Notes under the pieces: generated by a model | Seen by the model: the letters and a program-made list of their open reading frames with translations, nothing else | The model's database searches: none | Told to the model about the DNA's origin: nothing | Program-made: the position numbers and the translations under genes | Part shown: positions 9,001 through 16,707 of the stretch, in pieces | Position numbering within the stretch: the stretch's first letter is position 1 | Layout of the letters: every line of letters starts with the position of its first letter | Assembly (NCBI GenBank): GCA_017633115.1 | Contig: JAGBPZ010000132.1 | Span: 1 to 36,290 of the forward strand | Reading direction: 5' to 3' | DNA: 36,290 bases | Source of the DNA: Erysipelotrichaceae bacterium | GTDB lineage: Bacteria; Bacillota_I; Bacilli_A; Erysipelotrichales; Coprobacillaceae

Positions 9001-10358
9001 TTGGTAATATTCGTCATTTGAGAAATGGCGGGACTGATTGGTTTTGGCGAATGAATGAAGGTCTGCAGTCGCCCAACTTCAATACCATTTTGAATCTTAA
9101 TAGCTCCAAATTCAGTAATGTAATCATCAAGACATGATAAACCTGTTGTTTCTAAGTCGAATGAAATGAAAGTCATGTCAGCAAGTGGACAAGACTTAAG
9201 GTTGTGTACGACTGGGAATTCAGTATCTACCATATCAAGTTGTACTCCATACAACATCTTAATTCCTGCTTTTTTAGCAGCTGATTCAGCATCTGGAAAA
9301 GCATGAACGTTACCCGTATCAGTAATCGCAATCGCTTTATGACCCCATTTAGCTGCCTGTGCAACAAAATCACCAATCGCATTTGTACCATCTAAAGTTG
9401 ACATGGTTGAATGAACATTTAATTCAACACGCTTAGCTTCTGCCTTATCCTCATGTTTTTCTAATGGTGGAATGATTTCAACTTTACGACAGTTAATAAC
9501 AGTTTCACTTTCATAACGGTCATTTTCTAGTCGTCCAGAAACACGTACCCATTTCTTACCACCTTTAAGACGTTCAAGTTCTTCTCTAGTCACACGTCCA
9601 TATTCGCGACGTTTACAAATAATACTGTCTTCAAAATCTGTAACATAGAATGACTGGATAAGTTTTTTATCACGTTTTTCAATTGTTTCTTCAAAGAAGC
9701 AATACCCTTCAATCACTACATCACCCATATCAGGTTCGATGTCTTTGATTTTCGTTTTAAAATAATCGTGTTTATAGCTATATCGCTTTTCTTGATTTTC
9801 TGACTGTCGTCTTGATTCATGAAGCTGTTCAATGACCTCTTTTTCAACATAAACTGGTTTTAAGACATCATCGATTGCATCAAGTGTTTCCATGTATTGT
9901 TTATTGTCTTCATCAATTTTAACTAGACACTCAACATCAATACCAAATTCATCAAAATAAGATTCTATATCTTCAAGCAATGCCGCCATATGCATTTCCT
10001 GAAGCTCATTGATGACATTGAAGATAATTTTTCCATCTTCATAAGACATACAGGATTCATCAAGATTAGAAAATCCTGGGTTCGCTGCTTTAAGCGATGC
10101 AAATATATGAGTAGCATAGTCATTGATTGTCTCTTGATCAATACTTTCAAAATCAAAAACTAATGTCAATGGATAAGCAAACAGATATGACTGTTCACGC
10201 AATCTATTAGCTGCCTTGTAATTTAGGGCATATGTTGAATGAATTGTAATTGTAAATTCATTATCAAGATTGACACTGACATGGGCGATTTGGGCATCTG
10301 CATATTCGTCACGGGCAGTGATTTCTAAAGCATCAAGTAGTATATCAAACTTATTCAT
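6030..10358 (-). CDS. polC: DNA polymerase III alpha subunit, Gram-positive PolC type
   Basis: Replicative polymerase with built-in 3'-5' proofreading. At 1442 residues it has the normal PolC length. Order: N-terminal domain, OB fold (about 205-300), PHP part starting at RVELNVHSTMSTLDG (about 305), DEDD exonuclease inserted from about residue 393 with FDLETTG, HNAVFDIGML and HRADYDAE, then PHP remainder, a four-cysteine zinc site (CPHC...CPVC, from about 895), the palm motif PDIDLNFSG (about 950), the fingers, and a C-terminal HhH-type region. SD GGGAGGG precedes ATG 10358. It starts only 16 bases after the U-tract side of a terminator that follows rseP, an odd arrangement; proS, which separates the two in Bacillus, is missing. 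Confidence 0.98.
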   Translation of the reverse strand: MNKFDILLDALEITARDEYADAQIAHVSVNLDNEFTITIHSTYALNYKAANRLREQSYLFAYPLTLVFDFESIDQETINDYATHIFASLKAANPGFSNLDESCMSYEDGKIIFNVINELQEMHMAALLEDIESYFDEFGIDVECLVKIDEDNKQYMETLDAIDDVLKPVYVEKEVIEQLHESRRQSENQEKRYSYKHDYFKTKIKDIEPDMGDVVIEGYCFFEETIEKRDKKLIQSFYVTDFEDSIICKRREYGRVTREELERLKGGKKWVRVSGRLENDRYESETVINCRKVEIIPPLEKHEDKAEAKRVELNVHSTMSTLDGTNAIGDFVAQAAKWGHKAIAITDTGNVHAFPDAESAAKKAGIKMLYGVQLDMVDTEFPVVHNLKSCPLADMTFISFDLETTGLSCLDDYITEFGAIKIQNGIEVGRLQTFIHSPKPISPAISQMTNITNEDIRNAPTIEEFMPKILDFFGDDILVAHNAVFDIGMLNQALKRMGQEPIKNTWIDSLPLARYLIPLQRSYRLGAVCSHYKIPYDSEEAHRADYDAEVLSQAFNAMLIQMLKKGVDNIDQIPQMHLSDAHKHAHGFPVTIFAKNAEGLKEVFKIVSLANTTYLYLGARIPRSYLKEHRDNLLIGCGGLNSKVFDLAATKTEEELFDEMSFYDYIEIHPLDQAQYLVDRNRYDSLDDIQHLYQRIIKVAKKAKKLIVATGEVHYLEKHDKVYRNVFITNEKLTINGRPHPLLNRRDPRASTPDVYLRTTQEMMESFPYIDHDELFDYVVTNTNKIADMTDDIGVIKKGLYPPKIDNVDKLLTDICYGNAHKQYGDPLPEYVAQRLDHELSNIIKHGYAVIYYIASLLVKQSNDDGYLVGSRGSVGSSFVATMSGISEVNPLKPHYYCPHCQHSEFFDDPEIASGYDLPDKLCPVCGKPMKGDGQNIPFETFLGFNADKVPDIDLNFSGAYQAKAHDFTKKIFGVDHVFRAGTISTVADKTAFGYAKGYAERLGIDNTISKAELTRLAMGCTGVKRTTGQHPGGIIVIPDHMTVYDFTPYQYPADDVEATWYTTHFDFHKIHDNVLKFDILGHVDPTVIRMLQDLTGVDPHTIPTNDKAVMSLFTSTKAMGIDLSFINCNNGALGLPEFGTPFVRGMLDATKPTNYADLVIISGLSHGTDVYLGNAETLIKTGTCTLKEVIGCRDDIMVYLIDKGLENKDAFDIMECVRKGQSKRVFPERGYVEIMKQHQVPQWYIDSCFKIKYMFPKAHAAAYVLSAIRVAWWKLYYPREYYAVYFSTRCDSYEINTLLSGKEAVLNRYLELLKLRANKQAVKKDEDLITVFEIALEMFERGYHFSNISLELSEVTNFILDPNDDKGIIPSFCSIDGLGTAAGESVVIARKDHQFTSVEDVSKRTKLSNTHIEKMAQLGVMEHLSERDQLSFFDLFDDLLN

Positions 10359-10374
10359 TCGCTTCCCTCCCTCT

Positions 10375-10405
10375 GGGAATAAAAAGGAACTCTATCAAGT
10401 TCCTT
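10375..10405 (-). terminator. Terminator between rseP and polC
   Basis: Stem AAGGAACT (10405-10398 on the transcript) / AGTTCCTT (10391-10384), 6-base loop, then TTTTATT. It begins directly at the rseP stop and ends about 16 bases before the polC start, leaving no room for a polC promoter after it. Confidence 0.75.
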
Positions 10406-11488
10406 CTATCCTAATAATCTTATGATATCCTGATAAGTCACAAAGAGCATCAAGGCTAATACTAATGTCAGTCCGATAAACTGAATAAAAGCTTTTGTAT
10501 TGACCGGTATTTCTCGATGCATAATACCTTCCGCTATCGCAAATAAGGCTTGAGCTCCATCAAGACCAGGAATTGGCATCAAATTAAAGACACCTATATT
10601 AACTGATAATAATGCCATTAAATAAAACAGTTCACTAAATTGACCAGATTGAGTCACATTAGCTGTAATTGAATAAATGCCAACAGGTCCTGATAATTCA
10701 TGAACCGTTGAAGCAAAACGAGTTACAAGTGAAGCCAGAGCACTGCAGATCAAAAGCGCCATTTGGCCAAAAGTTGTCATTGTATATTTGAAACTATCAA
10801 TAAATCCCAGTGTCTTAGATGCTTGAGTCACACCTAATAAATAGCGATGAGTATCACTGTTTAATTCTGCCGTTACAGGTATGACAAGCTCTTGTCCATT
10901 ACGTATGACAGTGATATTAAATGTCTGCATTGGATCATTGCCTTTTGCAGTTAAAGCAGTTGTCAAATCATTAAAGTCTTTAATTTCAGTCACTTCAGAA
11001 GTTGTAATGTTTTCAACTTTAGTAATCGTATCACCAACTTGAATAGATGCTTTTTCAGCAACACTGCCTTTTGAAATAGCGCCGATCTTTGCATCATCTG
11101 CAGGTACCAGCCCGACCGTCATGCTTAGACACATCAAAATAATGACGGCTAATAGGAAATTGTTGAAAACACCAGCTAAGAAGATAATGAGTTTCTGATA
11201 TGTCTTCTTTCCCTTGAGACTACGCTCAACAGGAATATCTTTAAAATCTTCATTCTCTTCTTGATCTGCTTCCCCTGCCATCGTAACAAAACCACCGATA
11301 GGTATGGCACGAATCTGAAATTCAGTTTCCTTCCCTTTCTTTGCAAATATTTTAGGTCCCATGCCGATGCTAAAAGCACCACAATAGACACCAAAAAATT
11401 TGGCAGCAATGAAATGACCGAATTCATGCACTGTGACGATAGTTGTCAAAATCAATAGAAAAACGAGAATATTAATAATCATTTGCAT
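10406..11488 (-). CDS. rseP: RIP metalloprotease (site-2 protease), RseP/RasP family
   Basis: Membrane zinc protease that cleaves substrates inside the bilayer, typically anti-sigma factors and leftover signal peptides. 360 residues, somewhat shorter than Bacillus RasP. The zinc motif HEFGH is at 21-25 in the first membrane segment; one PDZ domain lies about 120-200; the third zinc ligand motif GLDGAQ (308-313) sits in a later membrane segment. ATG 11488 follows GGAAGTG by 11 bases; ATG 11482 is a possible alternative. It is 6 bases after the dxr stop, so it is part of the uppS-cdsA-dxr-rseP unit. Confidence 0.95.
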   Translation of the reverse strand: MQMIINILVFLLILTTIVTVHEFGHFIAAKFFGVYCGAFSIGMGPKIFAKKGKETEFQIRAIPIGGFVTMAGEADQEENEDFKDIPVERSLKGKKTYQKLIIFLAGVFNNFLLAVIILMCLSMTVGLVPADDAKIGAISKGSVAEKASIQVGDTITKVENITTSEVTEIKDFNDLTTALTAKGNDPMQTFNITVIRNGQELVIPVTAELNSDTHRYLLGVTQASKTLGFIDSFKYTMTTFGQMALLICSALASLVTRFASTVHELSGPVGIYSITANVTQSGQFSELFYLMALLSVNIGVFNLMPIPGLDGAQALFAIAEGIMHREIPVNTKAFIQFIGLTLVLALMLFVTYQDIIRLLG

Positions 11489-11494
11489 ATAAAA

Positions 11495-12637
11495 TTACAC
11501 TTCCTTATAGACAAAATCGCGTGCCCATTGATCAATCTCTAATAACTGATCAAGTGTAGGATCATCTACAACTTCATGAGCATTCATTGCCTTTTCGACT
11601 AGATCATAGATATCGAGGAAGCCAATTTGACCTTTTCTGAAAAGTTCATTAGCGGCTTCATTAGCACCATTTAAGACGCAAGGCAGACTACCTCCTCTGC
11701 GACCCGCACGATAAGCAAGATTAATCGCTGGGAAACGTTTGGCATCCGGCTCTCTAAAATGAAGTGCCTGAATATCTTTGAATGAAAGGCGCACGCCTCC
11801 TGTTAAATCAATACGTTCTGGATAAGTCAACGCATATTGAATTGGCAGGCGCATATCAGGGCTTCCGAGTTGGGCAATGACTGCTGTATCAACGAATTCT
11901 ACCATTGAGTGAATCACGCTTTCAGGATGAATAACGACTTCGATATCATCATAATCGACATCAAAAAGCCATTTAGCTTCCATAACTTCCAAACCTTTAT
12001 TAAATAAAGTAGCTGAATCGATTGTGATTTTTGCCCCCATATTCCAGTTTGGATGCTTGAGTGCCTGCTTAGCGGTGGCATATTTTAATTCTTCATAAGG
12101 TGTATCTCTAAAGCTGCCACCAGAGCATGTCAACAATATTTTTGCAACATCTTTATGACGTTCACCATGTAGACATTGGAAAATAGCCGAATGTTCGCTA
12201 TCTACAGGTAACAATTGAACACCATACTCTTTGACTAATGGCATGATAATATGACCGGCAACAACTAATGTTTCTTTATTAGCAAGTCCGATATCCTTAT
12301 GTGCTTTGATGGCTTCAATTGTAGGTAAAAGACCAGCAAAACCAACGATACCATTAAGCACGATGTCTGTTTCTTCTAAAACAGCAATTTTCAATAATCC
12401 TTCCTGACCACAATAAATATGTCGTTCAGGATATTTTTGACGTAACATTTCTTGATCGGATGCTTCAATCACACATACATGTTGAATTGGCAATTCATCA
12501 AGAATGTTGATTAAAGCTGTCATATTATGACCTGCAGAGACGGCAACAATTTCAAATTGATCCTGGTGATGTTTAACGACATCTACAGTTTGTGTCCCAA
12601 TCGAACCAGTGACACCTAATACTGTCAATTTTTTCAT
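11495..12637 (-). CDS. dxr: 1-deoxy-D-xylulose 5-phosphate reductoisomerase
   Basis: NADPH-dependent enzyme converting DXP to MEP, the committed step of the non-mevalonate isoprenoid pathway; this shows the organism uses the MEP route and fits the neighbouring uppS. 380 residues, normal length. Visible: NADPH loop GVTGSIG (8-14), GLANKE (117-122), metal and substrate motif PVDSEHSAIFQ (144-154) and the conserved ITIDSATLFNKGLEVMEA helix. GAGG lies 8 bases before ATG 12637. It is 10 bases after cdsA. Confidence 0.97.
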   Translation of the reverse strand: MKKLTVLGVTGSIGTQTVDVVKHHQDQFEIVAVSAGHNMTALINILDELPIQHVCVIEASDQEMLRQKYPERHIYCGQEGLLKIAVLEETDIVLNGIVGFAGLLPTIEAIKAHKDIGLANKETLVVAGHIIMPLVKEYGVQLLPVDSEHSAIFQCLHGERHKDVAKILLTCSGGSFRDTPYEELKYATAKQALKHPNWNMGAKITIDSATLFNKGLEVMEAKWLFDVDYDDIEVVIHPESVIHSMVEFVDTAVIAQLGSPDMRLPIQYALTYPERIDLTGGVRLSFKDIQALHFREPDAKRFPAINLAYRAGRRGGSLPCVLNGANEAANELFRKGQIGFLDIYDLVEKAMNAHEVVDDPTLDQLLEIDQWARDFVYKEV

Positions 12638-12647
12638 TTTAAGACCT

Positions 12648-13424
12648 CTACATAAAAATCTTCATTAATAAACCAAAGACCATGGCATTGAAAATAATTG
12701 AATCAAAACGGTCAAGGACGCCACCATGACCTGGGAATATCTGTGAATAGTCCTTAATATCAAAAGCACGCTTAAAGCTGCTAAAAGTTAAATCGCCAAT
12801 TTGACCTGTCGTTGATAATACAAATGCGGATACAACCGTACCAATAGTTGATAATTCAATTGGCAGATAACCTGTTAAAAGAATAGCACCAAGACCTCCA
12901 ACGATAATACCACCAATTGATCCTTCAATTGTTTTCTTTGGTGATAAACGTTCAATTAATTTATGACGACCAAATTTCACACCTACAAAATAAGCACCTG
13001 TGTCAGCGAGTAAAGTTGCAGCTGCTAAAAAGATGACATAGTTGAGTCCATACTGTAAACGTAAAACATAAATCATATGGATACCCAAGCTGACTAAGAC
13101 AGAAGATGTAAAATAGTAAGCCATACGCTGCATTCTCATTGTTTCATCAAATAAAGCAGCTGTAAGCAAAACGATAAGCAATCCGATTATTATGGCATTA
13201 TTGCCACTTAACTCTTTTCCATAAAAAACCTGAGCAACGATGTATATGGCTAAAACAGGATAAAGATAAGGAAGAGGTTTTGGATTATGGGTAATATGAA
13301 GCAGTTCATAAGCTGCACCGATACTTATGAATGCAATGACAATTTTAAATGGTAGAGCACCATAAACGACACATGGAAGAATCACGACGGCTAAGATAAT
13401 ACCGGTTATAATACGTTGTTTCAT
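12648..13424 (-). CDS. cdsA: Phosphatidate cytidylyltransferase (CDP-diacylglycerol synthase)
   Basis: Integral membrane enzyme that makes CDP-diacylglycerol from phosphatidate and CTP for phospholipid synthesis. 258 residues with about seven to eight membrane segments. The family signature is intact near the C-terminus: SSFKRAFDIKDYS followed by FPGHGGVLDRFDS (215-241), and DTGAYFVG with SPKKTIEGSIGG is present upstream. Its ATG overlaps the uppS stop by 4 bases (ATGA), implying coupled translation. Confidence 0.97.
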   Translation of the reverse strand: MKQRIITGIILAVVILPCVVYGALPFKIVIAFISIGAAYELLHITHNPKPLPYLYPVLAIYIVAQVFYGKELSGNNAIIIGLLIVLLTAALFDETMRMQRMAYYFTSSVLVSLGIHMIYVLRLQYGLNYVIFLAAATLLADTGAYFVGVKFGRHKLIERLSPKKTIEGSIGGIIVGGLGAILLTGYLPIELSTIGTVVSAFVLSTTGQIGDLTFSSFKRAFDIKDYSQIFPGHGGVLDRFDSIIFNAMVFGLLMKIFM

Positions 13425-14161
13425 TTAATGACACCTCCAAAACGTCTTTGTCTTTGTTGATAAATATAAATGCATTTATGTAATTCTTTTTCATCAAAAT
13501 CAGGCCAATACATATCCTCAAAAATGAATTCAGAATAACTTAACTGCCATAATAAGAAATTAGATAAACGGTATTCACCGCTACTTCTAACCATTAAATC
13601 GATTTCTGGTAAACCAGCTGTCATCAACTTTGAAGCAAAATAATCTTCATCGATTTGATCGACATCAACTTTGCCTTCTTTGACGTCGACAGCCACCTTT
13701 TTGGCAGCTTCTACGATTTCATCACGTCCGCCATAAATAAAGGCAAAGACAAGTTTAATACCAGTATTATGAGCGGTCTGACGCATACCTTCTCTAATTA
13801 GATCCTGAGTTTCCTTTGGTGCTCGATCTAGATGACCAATAGCCATAATCTGAACATTATTTTCAATAAGCTCTTTAAGATAAGCATCAAAGAATTCTTT
13901 TGGCAATTTAAAAATATAGTCTACCTCACTTGCATCACGTTTGAAGTTTTCTGTTGAGAAAGCATAAACAGTCATTGCTTTGACACCTAAAGCATTTGCT
14001 TCTAATGCTAGAGTACGAATTGTCTTTGTTCCTTCATGATGACCAAATGTGCGAGGCATCATTCTTTTTTTAGCCCAACGGCCATTACCATCCATGATAA
14101 AAGCAATATGGGCGGGAATTCTATTTAAATCTAATGGATATTCTTTAAATTGTTTAGCCAT
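13421..14161 (-). CDS. uppS: Undecaprenyl diphosphate synthase
   Basis: cis-Prenyltransferase that builds the C55 lipid carrier for cell-wall synthesis from FPP and IPP. 246 residues from ATG 14161. Substrate motif MDGNGRWAKKR (23-33) with catalytic Asp24; late motif RSSGEYRLSNFLLWQ and SEFIF are present. The in-frame GTG at 14170 was not chosen because it lies inside GGAAGGTGA, the ribosome site for ATG 14161. First gene of the uppS-cdsA-dxr-rseP operon; pyrH and frr, often upstream in other Firmicutes, are not here. Confidence 0.96.
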   Translation of the reverse strand: MAKQFKEYPLDLNRIPAHIAFIMDGNGRWAKKRMMPRTFGHHEGTKTIRTLALEANALGVKAMTVYAFSTENFKRDASEVDYIFKLPKEFFDAYLKELIENNVQIMAIGHLDRAPKETQDLIREGMRQTAHNTGIKLVFAFIYGGRDEIVEAAKKVAVDVKEGKVDVDQIDEDYFASKLMTAGLPEIDLMVRSSGEYRLSNFLLWQLSYSEFIFEDMYWPDFDEKELHKCIYIYQQRQRRFGGVIK

Positions 14162-14189
14162 TATGTTCACCTTCCTAATCTAGAAAAGA

Positions 14190-14218
14190 ATTATATCATA
14201 AAAAGTACATATTGAAAA
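14190..14218 (-). promoter_or_regulatory. Candidate promoter of the uppS operon
   Basis: TTTTCA (-35, 14218-14213), 17-base spacer, TGA-TATAAT (extended -10, 14195-14190) on the minus strand, about 30 bases before the uppS start. No other distinct element was seen in the remaining 14219-14320 stretch. Confidence 0.55.
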
Positions 14219-14320
14219 TGACGATATGATGAACTCATCTGAACTTTTTTTGACTTCATTTTTAGCAAAAAGTGTATTTTGTGTTTCCTAAAACATTTAG
14301 ATATTATACAAATTATATTT

Positions 14321-14358
14321 ATGAAAAAAGAGTAGGCCATCTTGTCTAACCTACTCTT
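14321..14358 (-). terminator. Terminator after the PNPOx-like gene
   Basis: Stem AAGAGTAGG (14328-14336) / CCTACTCTT (14350-14358), followed on the minus strand by TTTTTCAT. Starts 6 bases beyond the stop at 14365. Confidence 0.88.
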
Positions 14359-14364
14359 CGATAT

Positions 14365-14838
14365 TTATTTTTCGTGTACTAATTTGCCACTCTTGTGATC
14401 AATTGTGATTTCAATTATATGAATACGATTCAATGAGTGCTCGGCATCAGGACGTGCCTGAGCTTTGTTTGGAAAATATTTTAACCCAATATTTGTCAGC
14501 TGATCGAGTTTTAAAGTTTCGTCTTCAACAATTTTAGCTTTACCAAACAAAATAACGCTGCGTACCCACCAAGCCCAGTCACCTTCAACTTTATAACCTT
14601 CATCCATAATATTGATACATACTTTATCGTTATTTAAGATAGCATCCATTTTATGCCCAGTTAATGCACAGTGAAAATATATCTTTCCGTTTTCATATAC
14701 ATAATTGAGTGGCATACAATATGGATAACCATCATCTCCATGAACAGCCATAACCATACGTTTACCTTGAGTAATTACGGTTTCTATTTCTTCATCAGTT
14801 AATGCTTGTTTGAAACGTCTCATTTCTCTAAATGCCAT
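14365..14838 (-). CDS. Pyridoxamine 5'-phosphate oxidase-like flavin-binding protein (NimA-like)
   Basis: 157-residue split-barrel protein. It resembles the small PNPOx-like group that includes the 5-nitroimidazole reductase NimA: MRRFKQALTDEEIETVI at the start, then MAVHGDDGYPYCMPLNYVYENGKIYFHCALTGHK, a typical FMN/substrate strand pair with the His-Lys turn. Role is probably flavin-dependent reduction of a small molecule; substrate unknown, and resistance should not be assumed. ATG 14838 is preferred to an upstream in-frame ATG at 14859, because AGGAGGA lies between them. It follows corA by 11 bases and is probably co-transcribed with it. Confidence 0.85.
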   Translation of the reverse strand: MAFREMRRFKQALTDEEIETVITQGKRMVMAVHGDDGYPYCMPLNYVYENGKIYFHCALTGHKMDAILNNDKVCINIMDEGYKVEGDWAWWVRSVILFGKAKIVEDETLKLDQLTNIGLKYFPNKAQARPDAEHSLNRIHIIEITIDHKSGKLVHEK

Positions 14839-14849
14839 AAATTTTCCTC

Positions 14850-15767
14850 CTATAGCCATTTTTTAATTTTACAATAGATAAGACTACCTATAATGATCAA
14901 TACACTGACAATAATTACAACGGGATAACCATAAGGTGATTCAAGTTCTGGCATGTATTTAAAATTCATGCCATACCATCCAGCAATCAGGGTCAAAGGC
15001 ATAAAAATCGTGGTGACAATTGTCAGAATACTCATGATATGATTCTGTTTGACATCAAGCTGAGATTGATAAAGCTCTCTAATTTGAACCGTATATTCAC
15101 GTACCGCTGCAGCTGAGTCATATAAACGATTGACTTTATTACTGTACATATGAAAAAAACGCAAATTCTCTTCTGCAAAAATCTCGATTTCATTTTCTTC
15201 AAGTTCTTCACACATATCAATCAACTGTTCATAATGATCTCTTAAATCACGCATATCACTGCGTATCTCATTAACACGTTTTAAATTAATGACGTGATTG
15301 TCTAAGAGTTTCTTTTCGATATCTTCTAATTCACGCTCATAACTCATCAATAAGTTATAGTCATCCGCAATTACAGCGACGAGGAAATCATAGAAAAATC
15401 GTTCTAAACTTGGTAAATGCCATTTCTTGTTATGTCGTAATCCTTTCGCATACTGAAGCGCTTTTCCAGTATCATCAACAAACACAATTCCACGATGATC
15501 CATAACAAAAGCAAAACGATTATCCGGACCGGTGATATTCTCACGGTTAGGAATAGAAAAAGTGCCAGTAATCGCGTCATAGTTTGACTCTGCCTTAGTA
15601 TGATGAATTTTTGTAGGATCCCAATCAAATTCTAAGGAATAATGAAATAATTCCCCATATTGTTGCCATTCTTCAAAACTCATAATAATGACAAACTGCA
15701 AGTCATCCTTTAAACACTGTTCAAATGTGCCTTTCTTTAAGTAATCTCTGATTTGATATTGGTTCAT
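14850..15767 (-). CDS. corA: CorA-family magnesium/divalent cation transporter
   Basis: Pentameric Mg2+ channel family. 305 residues: N-terminal cytoplasmic alpha/beta domain, long coiled stalk helix (about 150-240, rich in Glu/Lys/Arg), two C-terminal membrane segments (about 243-265 and 277-298), and the family motif GMN in GWYGMNF at the end of the first membrane helix. The short basic tail CKIKKWL is typical. ATG 15767 is preceded by GAAGGGTGAT. It heads a two-gene unit with the PNPOx-like gene. Confidence 0.92.
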   Translation of the reverse strand: MNQYQIRDYLKKGTFEQCLKDDLQFVIIMSFEEWQQYGELFHYSLEFDWDPTKIHHTKAESNYDAITGTFSIPNRENITGPDNRFAFVMDHRGIVFVDDTGKALQYAKGLRHNKKWHLPSLERFFYDFLVAVIADDYNLLMSYERELEDIEKKLLDNHVINLKRVNEIRSDMRDLRDHYEQLIDMCEELEENEIEIFAEENLRFFHMYSNKVNRLYDSAAAVREYTVQIRELYQSQLDVKQNHIMSILTIVTTIFMPLTLIAGWYGMNFKYMPELESPYGYPVVIIVSVLIIIGSLIYCKIKKWL

Positions 15768-15790
15768 GGTATCACCCTTCTCTAATGTCT

Positions 15791-15796
15791 ATTATA
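15791..15796 (-). promoter_or_regulatory. Candidate -10 box for corA
   Basis: TATAAT on the minus strand 23 bases before the corA ATG; no convincing -35 at the usual distance. Confidence 0.4.
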
Positions 15797-15820
15797 CACA
15801 AATATGTAAATCTGAGATAG

Positions 15821-15851
15821 AAAAAAGACACTTGCTGGTTTCAAGTGTCTT
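15821..15851 (-). terminator. Terminator after the polysaccharide deacetylase gene
   Basis: Perfect 10-bp stem AAGACACTTG (15825-15834) / CAAGTGTCTT (15842-15851), 7-base loop, U-rich TTTTTC on the minus strand. Confidence 0.88.
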
Positions 15852-15859
15852 GTCTCCAT

Positions 15860-16564
15860 TTAGTTATTGACAGGATGATGTGCCGCATATGAATTGATAT
15901 CTAAAGTCTTAAAGACATATCCCTTTTTCTTATAATACTTAATGATTTTTGGCAATGCTTTGACTGTATGTGTTTTTGGTTTAGAGTCATGCATCAATAA
16001 GACAATCGTATTTTTTGATTTACCCTTTTTAGCATTTTTAACTATCCTTGAAGTTTTAGGATTGACAGAAGCTGCATCACCACTAGAAACATTCCAGTCA
16101 AAATATTGGTAACCTTTTTTGCGAACATCTTTGGTTAATTTTTTCATGATTCCTTTCTTATAATGGCGCGAAACAGTATTGCTGCTGCCACCTGGAAAGC
16201 GAATGATATCAGTTTTTTGTCCAGTCTGTTTTACTATAAGATTTTGAATTTTGTTTAAATCTTTATAATAAGATTTTTTGCTTTTATAGATTTTGTAGTT
16301 ATGAGTATATGTGTGAGCACCAATCTTATGTCCGGCATTAAAAGCTTCACCGATGTATTTTGTATACTTGCCCCCGTTACCAGTTACAAAAAATGTAGCT
16401 TTAACTTTATATTGATCCAAAATCTTGAGCACTTTAGGTGTGTTTTTAGATGGTCCATCATCAAAAGTCAAATAAATCACTTTTTCTTTCTTGGCACCTA
16501 CATTACTTATTCCCATTCCAAGACACAAGAAACAAACCATGATTGAAAACAATACTTTTTTCAT
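15860..16564 (-). CDS. Secreted polysaccharide deacetylase (NodB domain)
   Basis: Predicted extracellular metal-dependent deacetylase acting on peptidoglycan or another N-acetylated glycan. From ATG 16564 it is 234 residues: signal peptide 1-24 (KK, hydrophobic core, likely cut after NVGA), then a single NodB domain. Motif 1 TFDDGP (33-38), metal motif HTYTH (84-88), motif 3 RFPGG (122-126), motif 4 DWN (156-158), motif 5 LMHDS (190-194), so all catalytic elements are present. Very basic (many Lys). An upstream in-frame ATG (16591) overlaps the probable -10 and GGGAGGA, so it is unlikely to be the start. Monocistronic between two terminators. Confidence 0.92.
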   Translation of the reverse strand: MKKVLFSIMVCFLCLGMGISNVGAKKEKVIYLTFDDGPSKNTPKVLKILDQYKVKATFFVTGNGGKYTKYIGEAFNAGHKIGAHTYTHNYKIYKSKKSYYKDLNKIQNLIVKQTGQKTDIIRFPGGSSNTVSRHYKKGIMKKLTKDVRKKGYQYFDWNVSSGDAASVNPKTSRIVKNAKKGKSKNTIVLLMHDSKPKTHTVKALPKIIKYYKKKGYVFKTLDINSYAAHHPVNN

Positions 16565-16589
16565 AAATCTTTTGATTCCTCCCGCGAAC

Positions 16590-16595
16590 ATTATA
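16590..16595 (-). promoter_or_regulatory. Extended -10 box for the deacetylase gene
   Basis: TGA-TATAAT on the minus strand, 26 bases before ATG 16564; -35 not recognisable. Its position argues against translation starting at 16591. Confidence 0.45.
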
Positions 16596-16665
16596 TCACT
16601 ATTACTTGTATATGAGGTTTATAAGAAGAAATCTTTAATAGAATTTAAGATTTGTGTTTTAAATA

Positions 16666-16696
16666 GGAAAAAACCCGATTTGAGCTTCAAATCGGG
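16666..16696 (-). terminator. Terminator after the ROK kinase gene
   Basis: 10-bp stem CCCGATTTGA (16674-16683) / TCAAATCGGG (16687-16696) with a 3-base loop, then TTTTTTCC on the minus strand. Confidence 0.9.
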
Positions 16697-16707
16697 CATA
16701 GTAGGCA

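Noticed and set aside
16565-16591. Upstream start (MFAGGIKRF) for the polysaccharide deacetylase
   Set aside because: It overlaps the probable -10 box and the SD, and would put nine residues before an ideal signal peptide.
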